Assembly: GCF_000834015.1 (NCBI RefSeq)
Contig: NZ_JXQI01000011.1
Coordinates: 1-64,000 of the forward strand
Reading direction: 5' to 3'
From: Prevotella pectinovora
GTDB taxonomy: Bacteria; Bacteroidota; Bacteroidia; Bacteroidales; Bacteroidaceae
Length of the DNA: 64,000 bases
The notes beneath the pieces were generated by a model, which was not told the origin of the DNA, did no database searches, and saw nothing but the letters and a program-made list of their open reading frames with translations. This document shows, piece after piece, positions 7,475 to 15,685 of this stretch. Position 1 is the first letter of the stretch. Each line of letters opens with the position of its first letter. The position numbers and the translations under genes are program-made.

Positions 7475-8668
7475 ATGAAGATTCTGGTTTTAAACTGTGG
7501 TAGCTCTTCTATCAAGTATGCTCTCTACGACATGGACACCAAGACTGTAATGACATCTGGTGGTGCGGAGCGTGTGGGACTCGACGGAGCTTTCGTGAAA
7601 GTGAAACTCGCCAACGGCGAGAAGAAGACGGTGATGCACGACATTCCTGAGCACACAGAGGGTGTAAAGTTCATCTTCAGCCTGCTCGTTGACCCAGAAA
7701 TCGGCGTCATCAAAGACCTGAAGGAAATCAATGCCGTAGGACACCGCATGGTACACGGAGGAGAGAAGTTCAACAAGAGCGTGCTGCTTACAGACGAAGT
7801 GCTCAAGGTATTCGAGGAGTGCACAGACCTCGCTCCGCTGCACAATCCAGCAAACCTCAAAGGTGTACGCGCCGTACAGGAGCTGATGCCAGGACTTCCA
7901 CAGGTAGGTGTGTTCGACACTGCATTCCATCAGACAATGCCTAAGGAGGCTTTCATGTATGCTCTTCCTTACGACCTGTATGAGAAGTATGGCGTGCGTC
8001 GCTACGGTTTCCACGGAACAAGCCACCGCTACGTGTCACAGCGCGTATGCGAATTCCTCGGTGTGAAGCCAGAGGGCAAGAAGATCATCACATGCCATAT
8101 CGGAAACGGTGCGAGCATCGCTGCCGTAAAGGACGGCAAGTGTGTTGACACCTCAATGGGTCTCACTCCTCTGGAGGGACTTATCATGGGTACACGAAGC
8201 GGCGACGTTGACGGCGGTGCGCTGACATTCATCGAGAAGAAGCTCGGACTTGATGCCGACGGTCTGTCAGACCTGCTGAACAAGAAGAGCGGTATGCTCG
8301 GCATCACAGGCGTCTCTTCTGACATGCGTGAGATCGAGAAGGCTTTCGAGGAAGGCAACGAGCGTGCGAAACTCGCTTTCGACATGTATTTCTACCGCAT
8401 ACGCAAGTATATCGGTGCATACGCAGCAGCTATGGACGGTTGCGACATCATCGTGTTCACAGCCGGCGTTGGCGAGAACCAGCCAAGTCTGCGTGAGGAA
8501 GTATGCAAGAAGCTGACTTACCTCGGAGTGGAAATCGACGTGGAGAAGAACAAGAACCTCCGCGGCAAAGAGGCCCTCATCTCTACTCCTGAGTCTAAGG
8601 TGGCTGTATGCGTCATCCCAACCGACGAGGAGCTGATGATCGCTTCAGACACAATGGCGCTGCTCTAA
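7475..8668 (+). CDS. ackA: acetate kinase
   Basis: 397 residues, typical length. It converts acetyl phosphate plus ADP to acetate plus ATP. Signature 1 is at the N-terminus (VLNCGSSSIKYALYD, residues 4-18) and signature 2 around GHRMVHGG. Further ASKHA-fold landmarks are GVFDTAFHQTMP, the phosphate loop HIGNGAS and AGVGENQ. Cotranscribed with pta and closed by the long perfect hairpin at 8691-8748. Confidence 0.96.
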   Translation: MKILVLNCGSSSIKYALYDMDTKTVMTSGGAERVGLDGAFVKVKLANGEKKTVMHDIPEHTEGVKFIFSLLVDPEIGVIKDLKEINAVGHRMVHGGEKFNKSVLLTDEVLKVFEECTDLAPLHNPANLKGVRAVQELMPGLPQVGVFDTAFHQTMPKEAFMYALPYDLYEKYGVRRYGFHGTSHRYVSQRVCEFLGVKPEGKKIITCHIGNGASIAAVKDGKCVDTSMGLTPLEGLIMGTRSGDVDGGALTFIEKKLGLDADGLSDLLNKKSGMLGITGVSSDMREIEKAFEEGNERAKLAFDMYFYRIRKYIGAYAAAMDGCDIIVFTAGVGENQPSLREEVCKKLTYLGVEIDVEKNKNLRGKEALISTPESKVAVCVIPTDEELMIASDTMALL

Positions 8669-8690
8669 CGAGACAACCCACTGCAAAGAC

Positions 8691-8748
8691 ATCAATAATA
8701 GCAATAAAGGCTGCGAATCTCATCGCAGCCTTTATTGCTATTATTGAT
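8691..8748. terminator. bidirectional terminator with a 26-bp perfect stem
   Basis: Arms 8691-8716 and 8723-8748 are perfectly complementary over 26 bp around a 6-nt loop. The GC-rich core (GGCTGCGA) is near the tip and AT-rich flanks supply T-tracts in both directions. It separates convergent ackA and the LpxH-like gene. Confidence 0.85.
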
Positions 8749-8772
8749 ATTGATTGATATTGATACTGTATA

Positions 8773-9537
8773 TCACATCTTGCTTTCTCCCTCTACATAC
8801 TCCTCAAGGAATATATGCTCCCCGTCGTATACCACATAGGAGAACTGCCATATCCAGTCGCCCAGAATCATCATGCGCACCTTGCGCGAGAGCATGAGGT
8901 CGAGTTCGATATGGCGATGACCATACACGAAATAGTCGATGTTGGGATGGGTCTTCATATACTCCTTGGTGTATCTTACGAGATATTCCTTGTCCTCGCC
9001 CATATATGGCGGCTCCTTGCCGTCGGCACGCTTCATGCGGCTTCTCCTCGCCCATTCAAGTCCGAACCACATTCCCCAACGCGGATGCAGCGAACTGAAG
9101 AGGTGCTGGCAGAAGCGGTTGTGGAACACCTTGCGTATGAATTTGAAGCGCGAGTCAGGGTCGCCCAGTCCGTCGCCATGAGCCAGATAGAACACCTTGC
9201 CGTAGATGTCCACCGTTTCCGGCTTCTTGTGCAGGATGACGCCACACTCCTCCTCCAGATATCCATACATCCAGATGTCGTGGTTGCCGGTGAAGTAATG
9301 CACCTCCACTCCCATGTCGGTAAGCTCCGAGAGTTTGCCGAGGAACCGTGTGTAGCCCTTCGGCACCACATATTTGTATTCATACCAGAAGTCGAACATG
9401 TCGCCGAGCAGATATATCGCCGACGCCTTATGCTTTATGTCGTCGAGAAAGCGCACCAAACGGCGCTCGTGCATTCTGCTGTGGTCTATCGCCAGAGAGC
9501 CGAGGTGTGCGTCAGATAGGATGTATACGTTCTTCAT
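8773..9537 (-). CDS. UDP-2,3-diacylglucosamine diphosphatase-like metallophosphoesterase
   Basis: 254 residues from the ATG at 9537; the frame is open further upstream but the family begins with the MKNVYILSDAHLGS block. Calcineurin-type metal ligands are visible: D9-x-H11, GD (45-46), GNHD (84-87) and a C-terminal GHRH. These match the LpxH family, which cleaves UDP-2,3-diacylglucosamine to lipid X in lipid A synthesis at the inner membrane. Bacteroidales carry more than one LpxH-like protein, so exact substrate is inferred. About 85 bp downstream of the MIP18-like gene, probably the same transcript. Confidence 0.83.
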   Translation of the reverse strand: MKNVYILSDAHLGSLAIDHSRMHERRLVRFLDDIKHKASAIYLLGDMFDFWYEYKYVVPKGYTRFLGKLSELTDMGVEVHYFTGNHDIWMYGYLEEECGVILHKKPETVDIYGKVFYLAHGDGLGDPDSRFKFIRKVFHNRFCQHLFSSLHPRWGMWFGLEWARRSRMKRADGKEPPYMGEDKEYLVRYTKEYMKTHPNIDYFVYGHRHIELDLMLSRKVRMMILGDWIWQFSYVVYDGEHIFLEEYVEGESKM

Positions 9538-9622
9538 AACTTGTGTTTTGAGTGTTATTGACATAGGGTGCAGCGTTTCCGCCGTGCGCGTGCCGTGTGC
9601 ATGGCGATTCGGGAGGTCTGCG

Positions 9623-9943
9623 TCAGTCGATTCCCAGTTCGAGACGTGCCTCTTCGCTGAGCATGCTCTGGTCCCAGGCAGGCTCAAACACGAGGTTGAC
9701 GTTAGCCGACTTCACTCCCTCAAGCGAGTCCACCTTCTGGCGCACGTCCTCCAGGATGAAGTCTGCCGCAGGGCATGACGGAGCGGTGAACGTCATGTCG
9801 ATGTCCACATTGCCGTCATCTCCCACCTCAATCCTGTATATGAGTCCGAGGTCATAGATATTCACTGGTATTTCCGGATCGTAAACGGTCTTCAACACGT
9901 CAACGATTCTTCCCTCTATCCTTGTCTTTTCTTCTTGTGTCAT
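9623..9943 (-). CDS. MIP18/DUF59 family iron-sulfur cluster assembly protein
   Basis: 106 residues, whole-domain length. It has the family blocks VYDPEIPVNIYDLGLIY (about 21-37) and FTAPSCPAADFI (about 52-63) with the conserved cysteine. Members (SufT/PaaD/MIP18-like) assist maturation of Fe-S proteins. The specific partner cannot be told. First gene of a short minus-strand unit leading into the LpxH-like gene. Confidence 0.87.
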   Translation of the reverse strand: MTQEEKTRIEGRIVDVLKTVYDPEIPVNIYDLGLIYRIEVGDDGNVDIDMTFTAPSCPAADFILEDVRQKVDSLEGVKSANVNLVFEPAWDQSMLSEEARLELGID

Positions 9944-9965
9944 ACTTAGATAATTAAATTAAATA

Positions 9966-9973
9966 CAAAGATA
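9966..9973 (-). promoter_or_regulatory. -7 element of the MIP18-lpxH-like unit
   Basis: Minus strand TATCTTTG, only about 22 bp upstream of the start codon, giving a short leader. Confidence 0.6.
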
Positions 9974-10058
9974 GCGAAATAAATCAAAAATGAAGAATTA
10001 AGCTTGAAGAATATTTCCCGACAGCGGGAAATCATGGGCTTATGAGGCAGCGCACAAG

Positions 10059-10757
10059 CTATCTGTTGAGTTTTCCGTTCTCCATATAGCTGTAGTAGTC
10101 GCTGTCTGTAATCACGAGGTGGTCGAGCATGTATATCCTCATGGTCTCACAAGCCTTCTGCAGACGCTGCGTTATGCGGTCGTCGTCACCGCTGGGCCGC
10201 GGATTGTTGCTCGGGTGGTTGTGGCATAGAGCCACTACGGTGGCATTGCAGAGCAGTGCCTCCCTCAACACTACCCTCACATCTACTGATGTCTCGCTTA
10301 TCCCGCCGCTCGAAATCCTGACGGTCTTTATGAGTTTGAAGTTCTGGTTGAGCAGGAGCACCCACGCCTGCTCCGTTGCGAGGTCCTGCATCTTGGGCCG
10401 CATATACTCATATATCGCCTCTGCCGAATCCATACGCTGGCGCTGCTCCGCCTTCTCGCTCTGGCGGCGCTTGCCCAGTTCGCAGGCAGCAAGGATGGTG
10501 ATGGCCTTGGCTGGTCCGAGTCCCTTGTATCTCGCATCGGTAAGCTCACTGATGCTCTTCTTGCCGAGGGTGTTGAGATTGTTGTTGCAGTCGCCGAGCA
10601 CGCGCTTCATCAGTTCCACGGCTGTCTCCTCCGGCGAACCAGACCCTATGAGGATGGCGAGAAGCTCAGCATTGGTGAGCGCCTCCGCGCCGAGTCTCAT
10701 GAGTTTCTCCCTCGGCCTGTCTTCTTCTGCCCATTGTGTGATGTTGAGTTTTTCCAT
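10059..10757 (-). CDS. radC: RadC family protein (JAB/MPN domain)
   Basis: 232 residues: N-terminal helix-hairpin-helix-like part beginning WAEEDRPREKLMRLGAEAL, C-terminal JAB domain with the metalloprotease-like motif CHNHPSNNPRPSGDD near residue 190. Its molecular role is unsettled; the link to DNA repair is historical. An ATG 21 bp further upstream (10778) overlaps the glycosyltransferase stop codon as ATGA, so translational coupling from that start is an alternative; the chosen start fits the family N-terminus. Confidence 0.88.
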   Translation of the reverse strand: MEKLNITQWAEEDRPREKLMRLGAEALTNAELLAILIGSGSPEETAVELMKRVLGDCNNNLNTLGKKSISELTDARYKGLGPAKAITILAACELGKRRQSEKAEQRQRMDSAEAIYEYMRPKMQDLATEQAWVLLLNQNFKLIKTVRISSGGISETSVDVRVVLREALLCNATVVALCHNHPSNNPRPSGDDDRITQRLQKACETMRIYMLDHLVITDSDYYSYMENGKLNR

Positions 10758-10774
10758 AGTCAGACGGGGTGGAA

Positions 10775-11815
10775 TCATTTGTAGAATGTCTTCTCAAAAG
10801 CCTGGAACTCGTCTTTGCCCAACACGCAGCGTTTCCACCATGCCGAAAGGAATCCGCATCCATATCCCATCAGCTGCACGAAGGCGGCGGCGATGCTCAT
10901 CCCACCGATTTTGGCGCTGCGGTATTGCTTTGTGGCATCGATGAATATCAACACGCAATATGCCAGGATTGGCAGCCACGGAGCGGCACACAGCCAATAC
11001 CAGCGGTCGATGTCGTCGTAGTGCATCAGCAGTCTGCCGACGGCTGACGTGAGCACGAGAAGGATAACGCCCACGGTGAATACCATCGGGAGCAGATGCA
11101 CGAGCTTCAGCGACTCCGGGTATTTCTTGTATAGGTTGATGCGCGCTATGCCGCTGTTGTATACCTGGCGGAAGAACTTGCGGAAGTCGGTACGGCGCTT
11201 GTGCCACACCCATGATTCGGGAAAGAGGCGGCATCTGCATCCTGCCTTGAAGATCCGGATGCTGAAGTCTATGTCTTCGCCGAAGCGCATCTTGGAGAAT
11301 CCTCCCAACTTGTTGTATACATCTCTCCTCACTCCCATGTTGAAGGAGCGCGGATAGAACTTGTCGAGCTTTTTCTTCTTGCTGCCGCGTATTCCGCCGG
11401 TGGTGAAGAAGCTGGTCATTGAATAGCTTATCGCCTTCTGCGTGTCGGTGAACGACGGATGGGCGCAATCCGGTCCGCCGAAAGCGTCGGCAGGCTCACG
11501 CTGCAGTTCCTCGCTCACGCTGCTGATGTATCCCGGCGGCAACACCACGTCGGAGTCGAGAATCAACACGTAGTCGCCTTTGGCACGCTCCACTCCATAA
11601 TTGCGGCTCTGTCCGGGTCCGCCGTTCGGCTTCATATAATAATGCAGGTCGAGGGCATCGGCGTATCTGTCGCACACTTCCTTGCACGGCTTGCTGCTGC
11701 CATCTTCAACGATGACCACCTCAAAGTCTTTCTCTGTCTGCCCGACGAGACTTGCGAGCAGTTCGTCTACCTCGTCGGGACGGTTATATACTGGAACAAT
11801 AATGGAGTATTTCAT
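10775..11815 (-). CDS. family 2 glycosyltransferase, membrane-associated
   Basis: 346 residues. N-terminal GT-A domain begins YSIIVPVYNRPDEVDELL, with VVIVEDGSS and the metal-binding LDSDV (about 90-94). A further block GEDIDFSIRI (about 180) matches the GT2 ED acceptor motif. The C-terminal third has hydrophobic segments around 245-310 suggesting membrane anchoring. Donor and acceptor sugars are unknown; likely cell-surface glycan synthesis. Overlaps radC by 4 bp or precedes it by 17 bp depending on the radC start. The 204-bp gap between it and efp contains nothing recognised. Confidence 0.87.
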   Translation of the reverse strand: MKYSIIVPVYNRPDEVDELLASLVGQTEKDFEVVIVEDGSSKPCKEVCDRYADALDLHYYMKPNGGPGQSRNYGVERAKGDYVLILDSDVVLPPGYISSVSEELQREPADAFGGPDCAHPSFTDTQKAISYSMTSFFTTGGIRGSKKKKLDKFYPRSFNMGVRRDVYNKLGGFSKMRFGEDIDFSIRIFKAGCRCRLFPESWVWHKRRTDFRKFFRQVYNSGIARINLYKKYPESLKLVHLLPMVFTVGVILLVLTSAVGRLLMHYDDIDRWYWLCAAPWLPILAYCVLIFIDATKQYRSAKIGGMSIAAAFVQLMGYGCGFLSAWWKRCVLGKDEFQAFEKTFYK

Positions 11816-12019
11816 ATCTGTTGTGTCAAGGGCTTCTGTTTTGTTGCTGCCACCATAATTTCCCCTTCGGGTATCATGGCGACATTCTTAGTGTTTGCCC
11901 GTATGGGCATGGAAACAAAAAATGGTGAAGCTCCAGCAGCCAGCCCACTCGTAGCAGGACACCATTGGATTCTTCACCACTTGTATGTCATCCGTCAATA
12001 AGACTCTTGTCAACGGTCA

Positions 12020-12586
12020 TTATTCCTTCACGCGGTTCAGATAGCTACCGTCGCGAGTGTCAACCTGGATAAGGTCGCCCTCGTTGATGAAGAGAGGCAC
12101 GCGGATCTCTGCACCGCTCTCTACTGTAGCAGGCTTTGTAGCGTTGGTAGCTGTATCGCCCTTGATTCCCGGCTCGCTGTGAACCACGCGGAGGTTTGTC
12201 TTTACAGGCATCTCGGCATAGAGCACTGTGTCTGTGTCAGCATCAGAAACAACTTCCACGATGTCTGACTCCTTCATGAACTCAACTCCTGACACGAGCT
12301 CTGCAGGGATAGGAGTCTGGTCGTATGTCTCCTGATTCATGAAGATATAGTCCTCTCCCTCTTTGTAGAGATACTGGTATGGGCGACGTGTGATAGAAAC
12401 ATCCTCAAGTTTCTCGCCGATATTGTAACGACGCTCAAGCACACGACCGTCTGTAACGTTCTTCAACTTGATGTTCATGATGGTGTTTCCCTTACCTGGC
12501 TTGCGGTGCTGGAAGTCGATGCAAACCCAAATGCCGCCGTCCATACGAACAGCAACGCCTTTCTTAATGTCCTGTGAATTAATCAT
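12020..12586 (-). CDS. efp: translation elongation factor P
   Basis: 188 residues, three beta-barrel domains (KOW-like N-terminal, central OB, C-terminal OB). It relieves ribosome stalling at polyproline stretches. The domain I loop reads KPGKGNT with Lys32 at the tip, the position modified in other bacteria; no modification genes are visible here. The C-terminal signature region around VPLFINEGDLIQVDT is present. Divergent from rpmH, with its own -7 element about 100 bp upstream. Confidence 0.95.
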   Translation of the reverse strand: MINSQDIKKGVAVRMDGGIWVCIDFQHRKPGKGNTIMNIKLKNVTDGRVLERRYNIGEKLEDVSITRRPYQYLYKEGEDYIFMNQETYDQTPIPAELVSGVEFMKESDIVEVVSDADTDTVLYAEMPVKTNLRVVHSEPGIKGDTATNATKPATVESGAEIRVPLFINEGDLIQVDTRDGSYLNRVKE

Positions 12587-12690
12587 TTTGTTTTATTGCT
12601 TATAATTTATAATCTCATTTCTGAGGCTGAAATCTCCACCTCCACAGTCATAACACCGTCAGGGATAGCGATTTTGCCTGTTTCCGACTG

Positions 12691-12698
12691 CAAAGTTA
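12691..12698 (-). promoter_or_regulatory. efp -7 promoter element
   Basis: Minus strand TAACTTTG, giving a leader of roughly 100 nt. Confidence 0.6.
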
Positions 12699-12748
12699 CA
12701 ACAAATTCAGAAAAAACCATAAAAGAAGTGCGCAAAAATCCGTTTACC

Positions 12749-12780
12749 TTTGGTTAAATCAAAAGAAATGAGTACTTTTG
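12749..12780 (+). promoter_or_regulatory. rpmH promoter
   Basis: TTTG at 12749-12752 and TACTTTTG at 12773-12780 with 20-bp spacing, 45 bp upstream of the rpmH start. A textbook Bacteroidetes promoter. Confidence 0.75.
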
Positions 12781-12825
12781 CAGCCCAAAGTGTATAAACA
12801 ATAACAATAAATAAAATAAAAAACG

Positions 12826-12981
12826 ATGAAAAGAACATTTCAGCCACACAACAGAAGACGTGTGAACAAGCACGGTTTCCGTGAGAGAATGGCAACAAAG
12901 AACGGTCGCCGCGTGCTCGCTGCACGTCGCGCAAAGGGTCGCAAGAAGCTTACTGTTTCTGACGAGAACCACGGCAAGTAA
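12826..12981 (+). CDS. rpmH: 50S ribosomal protein L34
   Basis: 51 residues beginning [20 protein letters not shown], the diagnostic L34 pattern, followed by the basic [19 protein letters not shown] block. Ribosomal large-subunit protein binding 23S rRNA. Slightly extended C-terminus (SDENHGK). It is not accompanied by rnpA or dnaA as in many bacteria; here it is a single-gene unit with its own promoter and terminator. Confidence 0.96.
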   Translation: MKRTFQPHNRRRVNKHGFRERMATKNGRRVLAARRAKGRKKLTVSDENHGK

Positions 12982-13012
12982 TTTGCGCGCCTTTATCCAA
13001 AGAAAGGAAAAC

Positions 13013-13061
13013 AGCAGAGGAGAACATCGGCATCACGCTGAATGTTCTCCTCTGCTTTTTT
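13013..13061 (+). terminator. rpmH terminator
   Basis: 15-bp perfect stem (13013-13027 with 13042-13056) followed by a run of six T. Confidence 0.9.
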
Positions 13062-13067
13062 ATTGTA

Positions 13068-13204
13068 TCATCAAATCGGACTCATTATCCATCCAACCGG
13101 ACTATATTATCGGATCATCCAACCGGACTGAATTATCGGACAAGCATATCATACCCTATTGACGGACAAGCATATCGGACCCACTTATCAGACAAGCCGA
13201 CAGG
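13068..13204. repeat. degenerate tandem repeat between rpmH and cdaA
   Basis: About five imperfect units of 20-29 bp built from the words CATCCAACCGGACT, ATTATCGGA and GACAAGCATATC, for example at 13090-13115, 13116-13144, 13145-13170 and 13171-13196. No coding potential seen; it lies in the gap between two convergent genes. Confidence 0.6.
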
Positions 13205-13241
13205 ACGAGATACGGTCCCGTCAGCCCATGATGTCTGTGCA

Positions 13242-14015
13242 TCAGCCCAACAGCTCCTTGGTCAGTATGCTCTCAAGCAGCTCGCCTGACAAACGCAGGC
13301 GGAACTCGCCCTTGATAGCCACGGAGATGCCTCCCGTTTCTTCAGACACCACCACGGCGATGGCATCGCTATCCTGCGATATGCCGAGGGCTGCACGATG
13401 GCGCAGTCCGAGCTCCTTGGGTATGTCCACGCTGTGGCTCACCGGCAGGATGCAGCCGGCAGCACGGATACGGCGTTTCGACACCACCATCGCACCGTCG
13501 TGGAGCGGTGAGTTCTTGAAGAAGATGTTCTCTATAAGCCGCTGGTTGATATTGGCGTCTATGATGTCGCCGGTCTCTATGATATCGTCGAGCGACACCA
13601 TACGCTCTATCACGATGAGCGCTCCCACCTTGCCGCGGCTCATGTTGATACACGCCATCACGATTGGCATGATGGCTGTCTTGTCCATATCCTTCTTGTT
13701 CTTGCTGCCCGACGAGAAGAGGCTGGCGAAGCGTCTCATCCGCTGATGCGCTCCGAGCGAATACAGAAACTTTCGTATCTCCTCCTGGAAGATGATGATG
13801 AGGGCTATCACTCCCACGCTCACCAGCTTGTCCATGATGCTGCCCAGCAGTCGCATCTCGAGCACCTGGCTCACGAAGAGCCAGATCACCACAAACACGA
13901 TGATGCCGATGAACACGTTGAGCGAACGCGACTCCTTCATCAACCGATACAGATAGTATAGCATCATGGCGACGCATACTATGTCTATTATGTCTTTTAT
14001 TCCAAATTCAAACAT
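13242..14015 (-). CDS. cdaA: diadenylate cyclase CdaA
   Basis: 257 residues. About three N-terminal membrane segments (roughly 9-26, 33-50, 63-78) are followed by a DisA_N-type cyclase domain with DGA at 173-175 and RHR at 205-207, the ATP-binding and catalytic signatures. It makes cyclic di-AMP from two ATP at the inner membrane; c-di-AMP typically links cell-wall and osmotic homeostasis. Last gene of the minus-strand operon, 29 bp after folP. The adjacency of a c-di-AMP cyclase with ddl and a PASTA protein fits an envelope role, though that is inference. Confidence 0.94.
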   Translation of the reverse strand: MFEFGIKDIIDIVCVAMMLYYLYRLMKESRSLNVFIGIIVFVVIWLFVSQVLEMRLLGSIMDKLVSVGVIALIIIFQEEIRKFLYSLGAHQRMRRFASLFSSGSKNKKDMDKTAIMPIVMACINMSRGKVGALIVIERMVSLDDIIETGDIIDANINQRLIENIFFKNSPLHDGAMVVSKRRIRAAGCILPVSHSVDIPKELGLRHRAALGISQDSDAIAVVVSEETGGISVAIKGEFRLRLSGELLESILTKELLG

Positions 14016-14044
14016 CCGTTTTTCTCCTTATTATATATATAGGC

Positions 14045-14926
14045 TCATTCTCCGCATCCGAGCATCTTCTCCACAATCTTCACCGTCTCCACGCATGGCT
14101 TCACGTCGTGTACCCTCAATATCGAGGCTCCCTTGAGCAGCGACAGCGTGTTGACGACGGTAGTGCCGTTCAGCGCTTCGGCAGGAGTGGAATCCAGGAG
14201 TCTGAATATCATCGACTTTCTCGATGCCCCCACGAGGACGGGCAGTCCGAAAGCCTTCAGTTCGTCCATCCGCTGCAGCAGTATATAGTTCTGGTCGAGC
14301 GTCTTTCCGAATCCGAAGCCCGGGTCGAGGATGATATCCTTGACTCCCAGGTCGCGGAGCATCTGCACCTCTCTCGCCAGGTTTATCATTATGTCGCCCA
14401 TCTCTCCATGGGTAGACATGAGGATATATGGCACACCGAGCTTTGCCACCATGCGGAAGATGGCGGGATACCTGCTGTCGTCGCTCTCCGTCTCTCCGTT
14501 GGGATTCGTGGCATCGGCGCCTCCGAAGGCTCCGTTGATGTTTCCCTCGGAAACGTCGTTGATTATAGCCGCCCCGAACTCCTCCACTGCCATCCGGGCT
14601 ATCTCCGGACGGAAGGTGTCGATGCTGAGCACTGCATCAGGCTGCTGTCCTCTCACTATCGTCAGGGCGCGCCTCATTCTCTGCATCTCTTCTTCTGCCG
14701 TCACCTGTGCCGCTCCGGGCCTTGTGGAGAAGGCTCCGATGTCTATCATGCTGCCGCCCTCCGCCACAATCTGGTTGGCGCGGTCGGCGATGTCGCGTTC
14801 CGTCTGCTTGCGGCTTCCCTCATAGAAGGAGTCTGGAGTGGCGTTCAGAATTCCCATCACCTGCGGATTTGAGAGGTCGATGAGTCTGCCGTTGGCATTG
14901 ATTGTATAATTTGGTAATCCTTTCAT
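14045..14926 (-). CDS. folP: dihydropteroate synthase
   Basis: 293 residues from the ATG at 14926 (an in-frame ATG at 14965, four bases after the preceding stop, would add 13 residues). It condenses p-aminobenzoate with dihydropterin pyrophosphate in folate synthesis. Signature blocks: VMGILNATPDSF (about 23-34), GGSMIDIGAFSTRPGA, SIDTFRPEIA, LDPGFGFGKT, and GASRKSM near the C-terminus. An internal acidic/Asn-rich insertion (about 140-155) lengthens the middle. Confidence 0.94.
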   Translation of the reverse strand: MKGLPNYTINANGRLIDLSNPQVMGILNATPDSFYEGSRKQTERDIADRANQIVAEGGSMIDIGAFSTRPGAAQVTAEEEMQRMRRALTIVRGQQPDAVLSIDTFRPEIARMAVEEFGAAIINDVSEGNINGAFGGADATNPNGETESDDSRYPAIFRMVAKLGVPYILMSTHGEMGDIMINLAREVQMLRDLGVKDIILDPGFGFGKTLDQNYILLQRMDELKAFGLPVLVGASRKSMIFRLLDSTPAEALNGTTVVNTLSLLKGASILRVHDVKPCVETVKIVEKMLGCGE

Positions 14927-14968
14927 TTCTTTCTTTTCATTTGTCTTGTCATGGCTGGTTGGCACCGC

Positions 14969-15685
14969 CTATGGCTGGAATGTGCGGCTGACCACTCCCT
15001 TGTATGTGTTCACGCTCACCTCTATCTCGTCGCCGTCGCCGGGTGTCACCGGCAGTTCGTCGAGCGCCAGACTGACATACAGCGGTGTGGAATAATATTG
15101 CGGCACTCCGTTCTGCGAGTGTGCCAGCATGAAGGAATGGCGCTGCGCTCCGCCGTCGAGCGTAGTGCTGCCGGTATAGACCCAACCTATCGCCTGCGCT
15201 GCCACATTACCGTCTGTTGTACCGGTTTTCAGTTGCAGTCCCAGGTTTATATACTTGCGGTTGTTGCTTCTCCATGCCGTTTCCATCACCACGGGGTCGG
15301 TAGGCAAATCGGCTGCCAATGCCGAGCGGTTCACCACCTTAGGCATCAGCACCCTGCCAATCGCCACGGGGCGCACCGCTGCCTCCCTTGCCGATTCCGA
15401 CAGTTGGGCGGCATCATAATAGAGCAGCGCGCGGCACACGGTGTCTGGCGCTGACCATCCTGCCGCTATCGTCGGCTGGAGTGTCAGCGAGAGGTCGTCG
15501 TCGGTGATTGCCGCCGTGAACTTGCCGTCGTGGTCGGCGAACGCCTTCACGAAGTCGGCACGCATATACGACAGACTGCCGTCGCCGGTGTCGTAAGCAT
15601 CGCTGCTGCAAGCCGAAACGGCGAGAGCGAGCATCACCATACCGGCGGCGGCAGTCGTTATGTGTCGTAGAATCGTCATCATCAA
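14969..15685 (-). CDS. NigD-like lipoprotein
   Basis: 238 residues. Signal peptide with lipobox LAVSAC (Cys about residue 26) predicts an outer-membrane or periplasmic lipoprotein. The C-terminal half shows the pattern of NigD-like beta-sandwich proteins: LPTDPVVMETAWRSNN, YINLGLQLKTG, then HSFMLAHSQNG and YVSLALDEL. The family is common in Bacteroidales; its biochemical function is not known. Start overlaps the acyltransferase stop by 4 bp (ATGA), so the two are translationally coupled. Confidence 0.65.
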   Translation of the reverse strand: MMMTILRHITTAAAGMVMLALAVSACSSDAYDTGDGSLSYMRADFVKAFADHDGKFTAAITDDDLSLTLQPTIAAGWSAPDTVCRALLYYDAAQLSESAREAAVRPVAIGRVLMPKVVNRSALAADLPTDPVVMETAWRSNNRKYINLGLQLKTGTTDGNVAAQAIGWVYTGSTTLDGGAQRHSFMLAHSQNGVPQYYSTPLYVSLALDELPVTPGDGDEIEVSVNTYKGVVSRTFQP

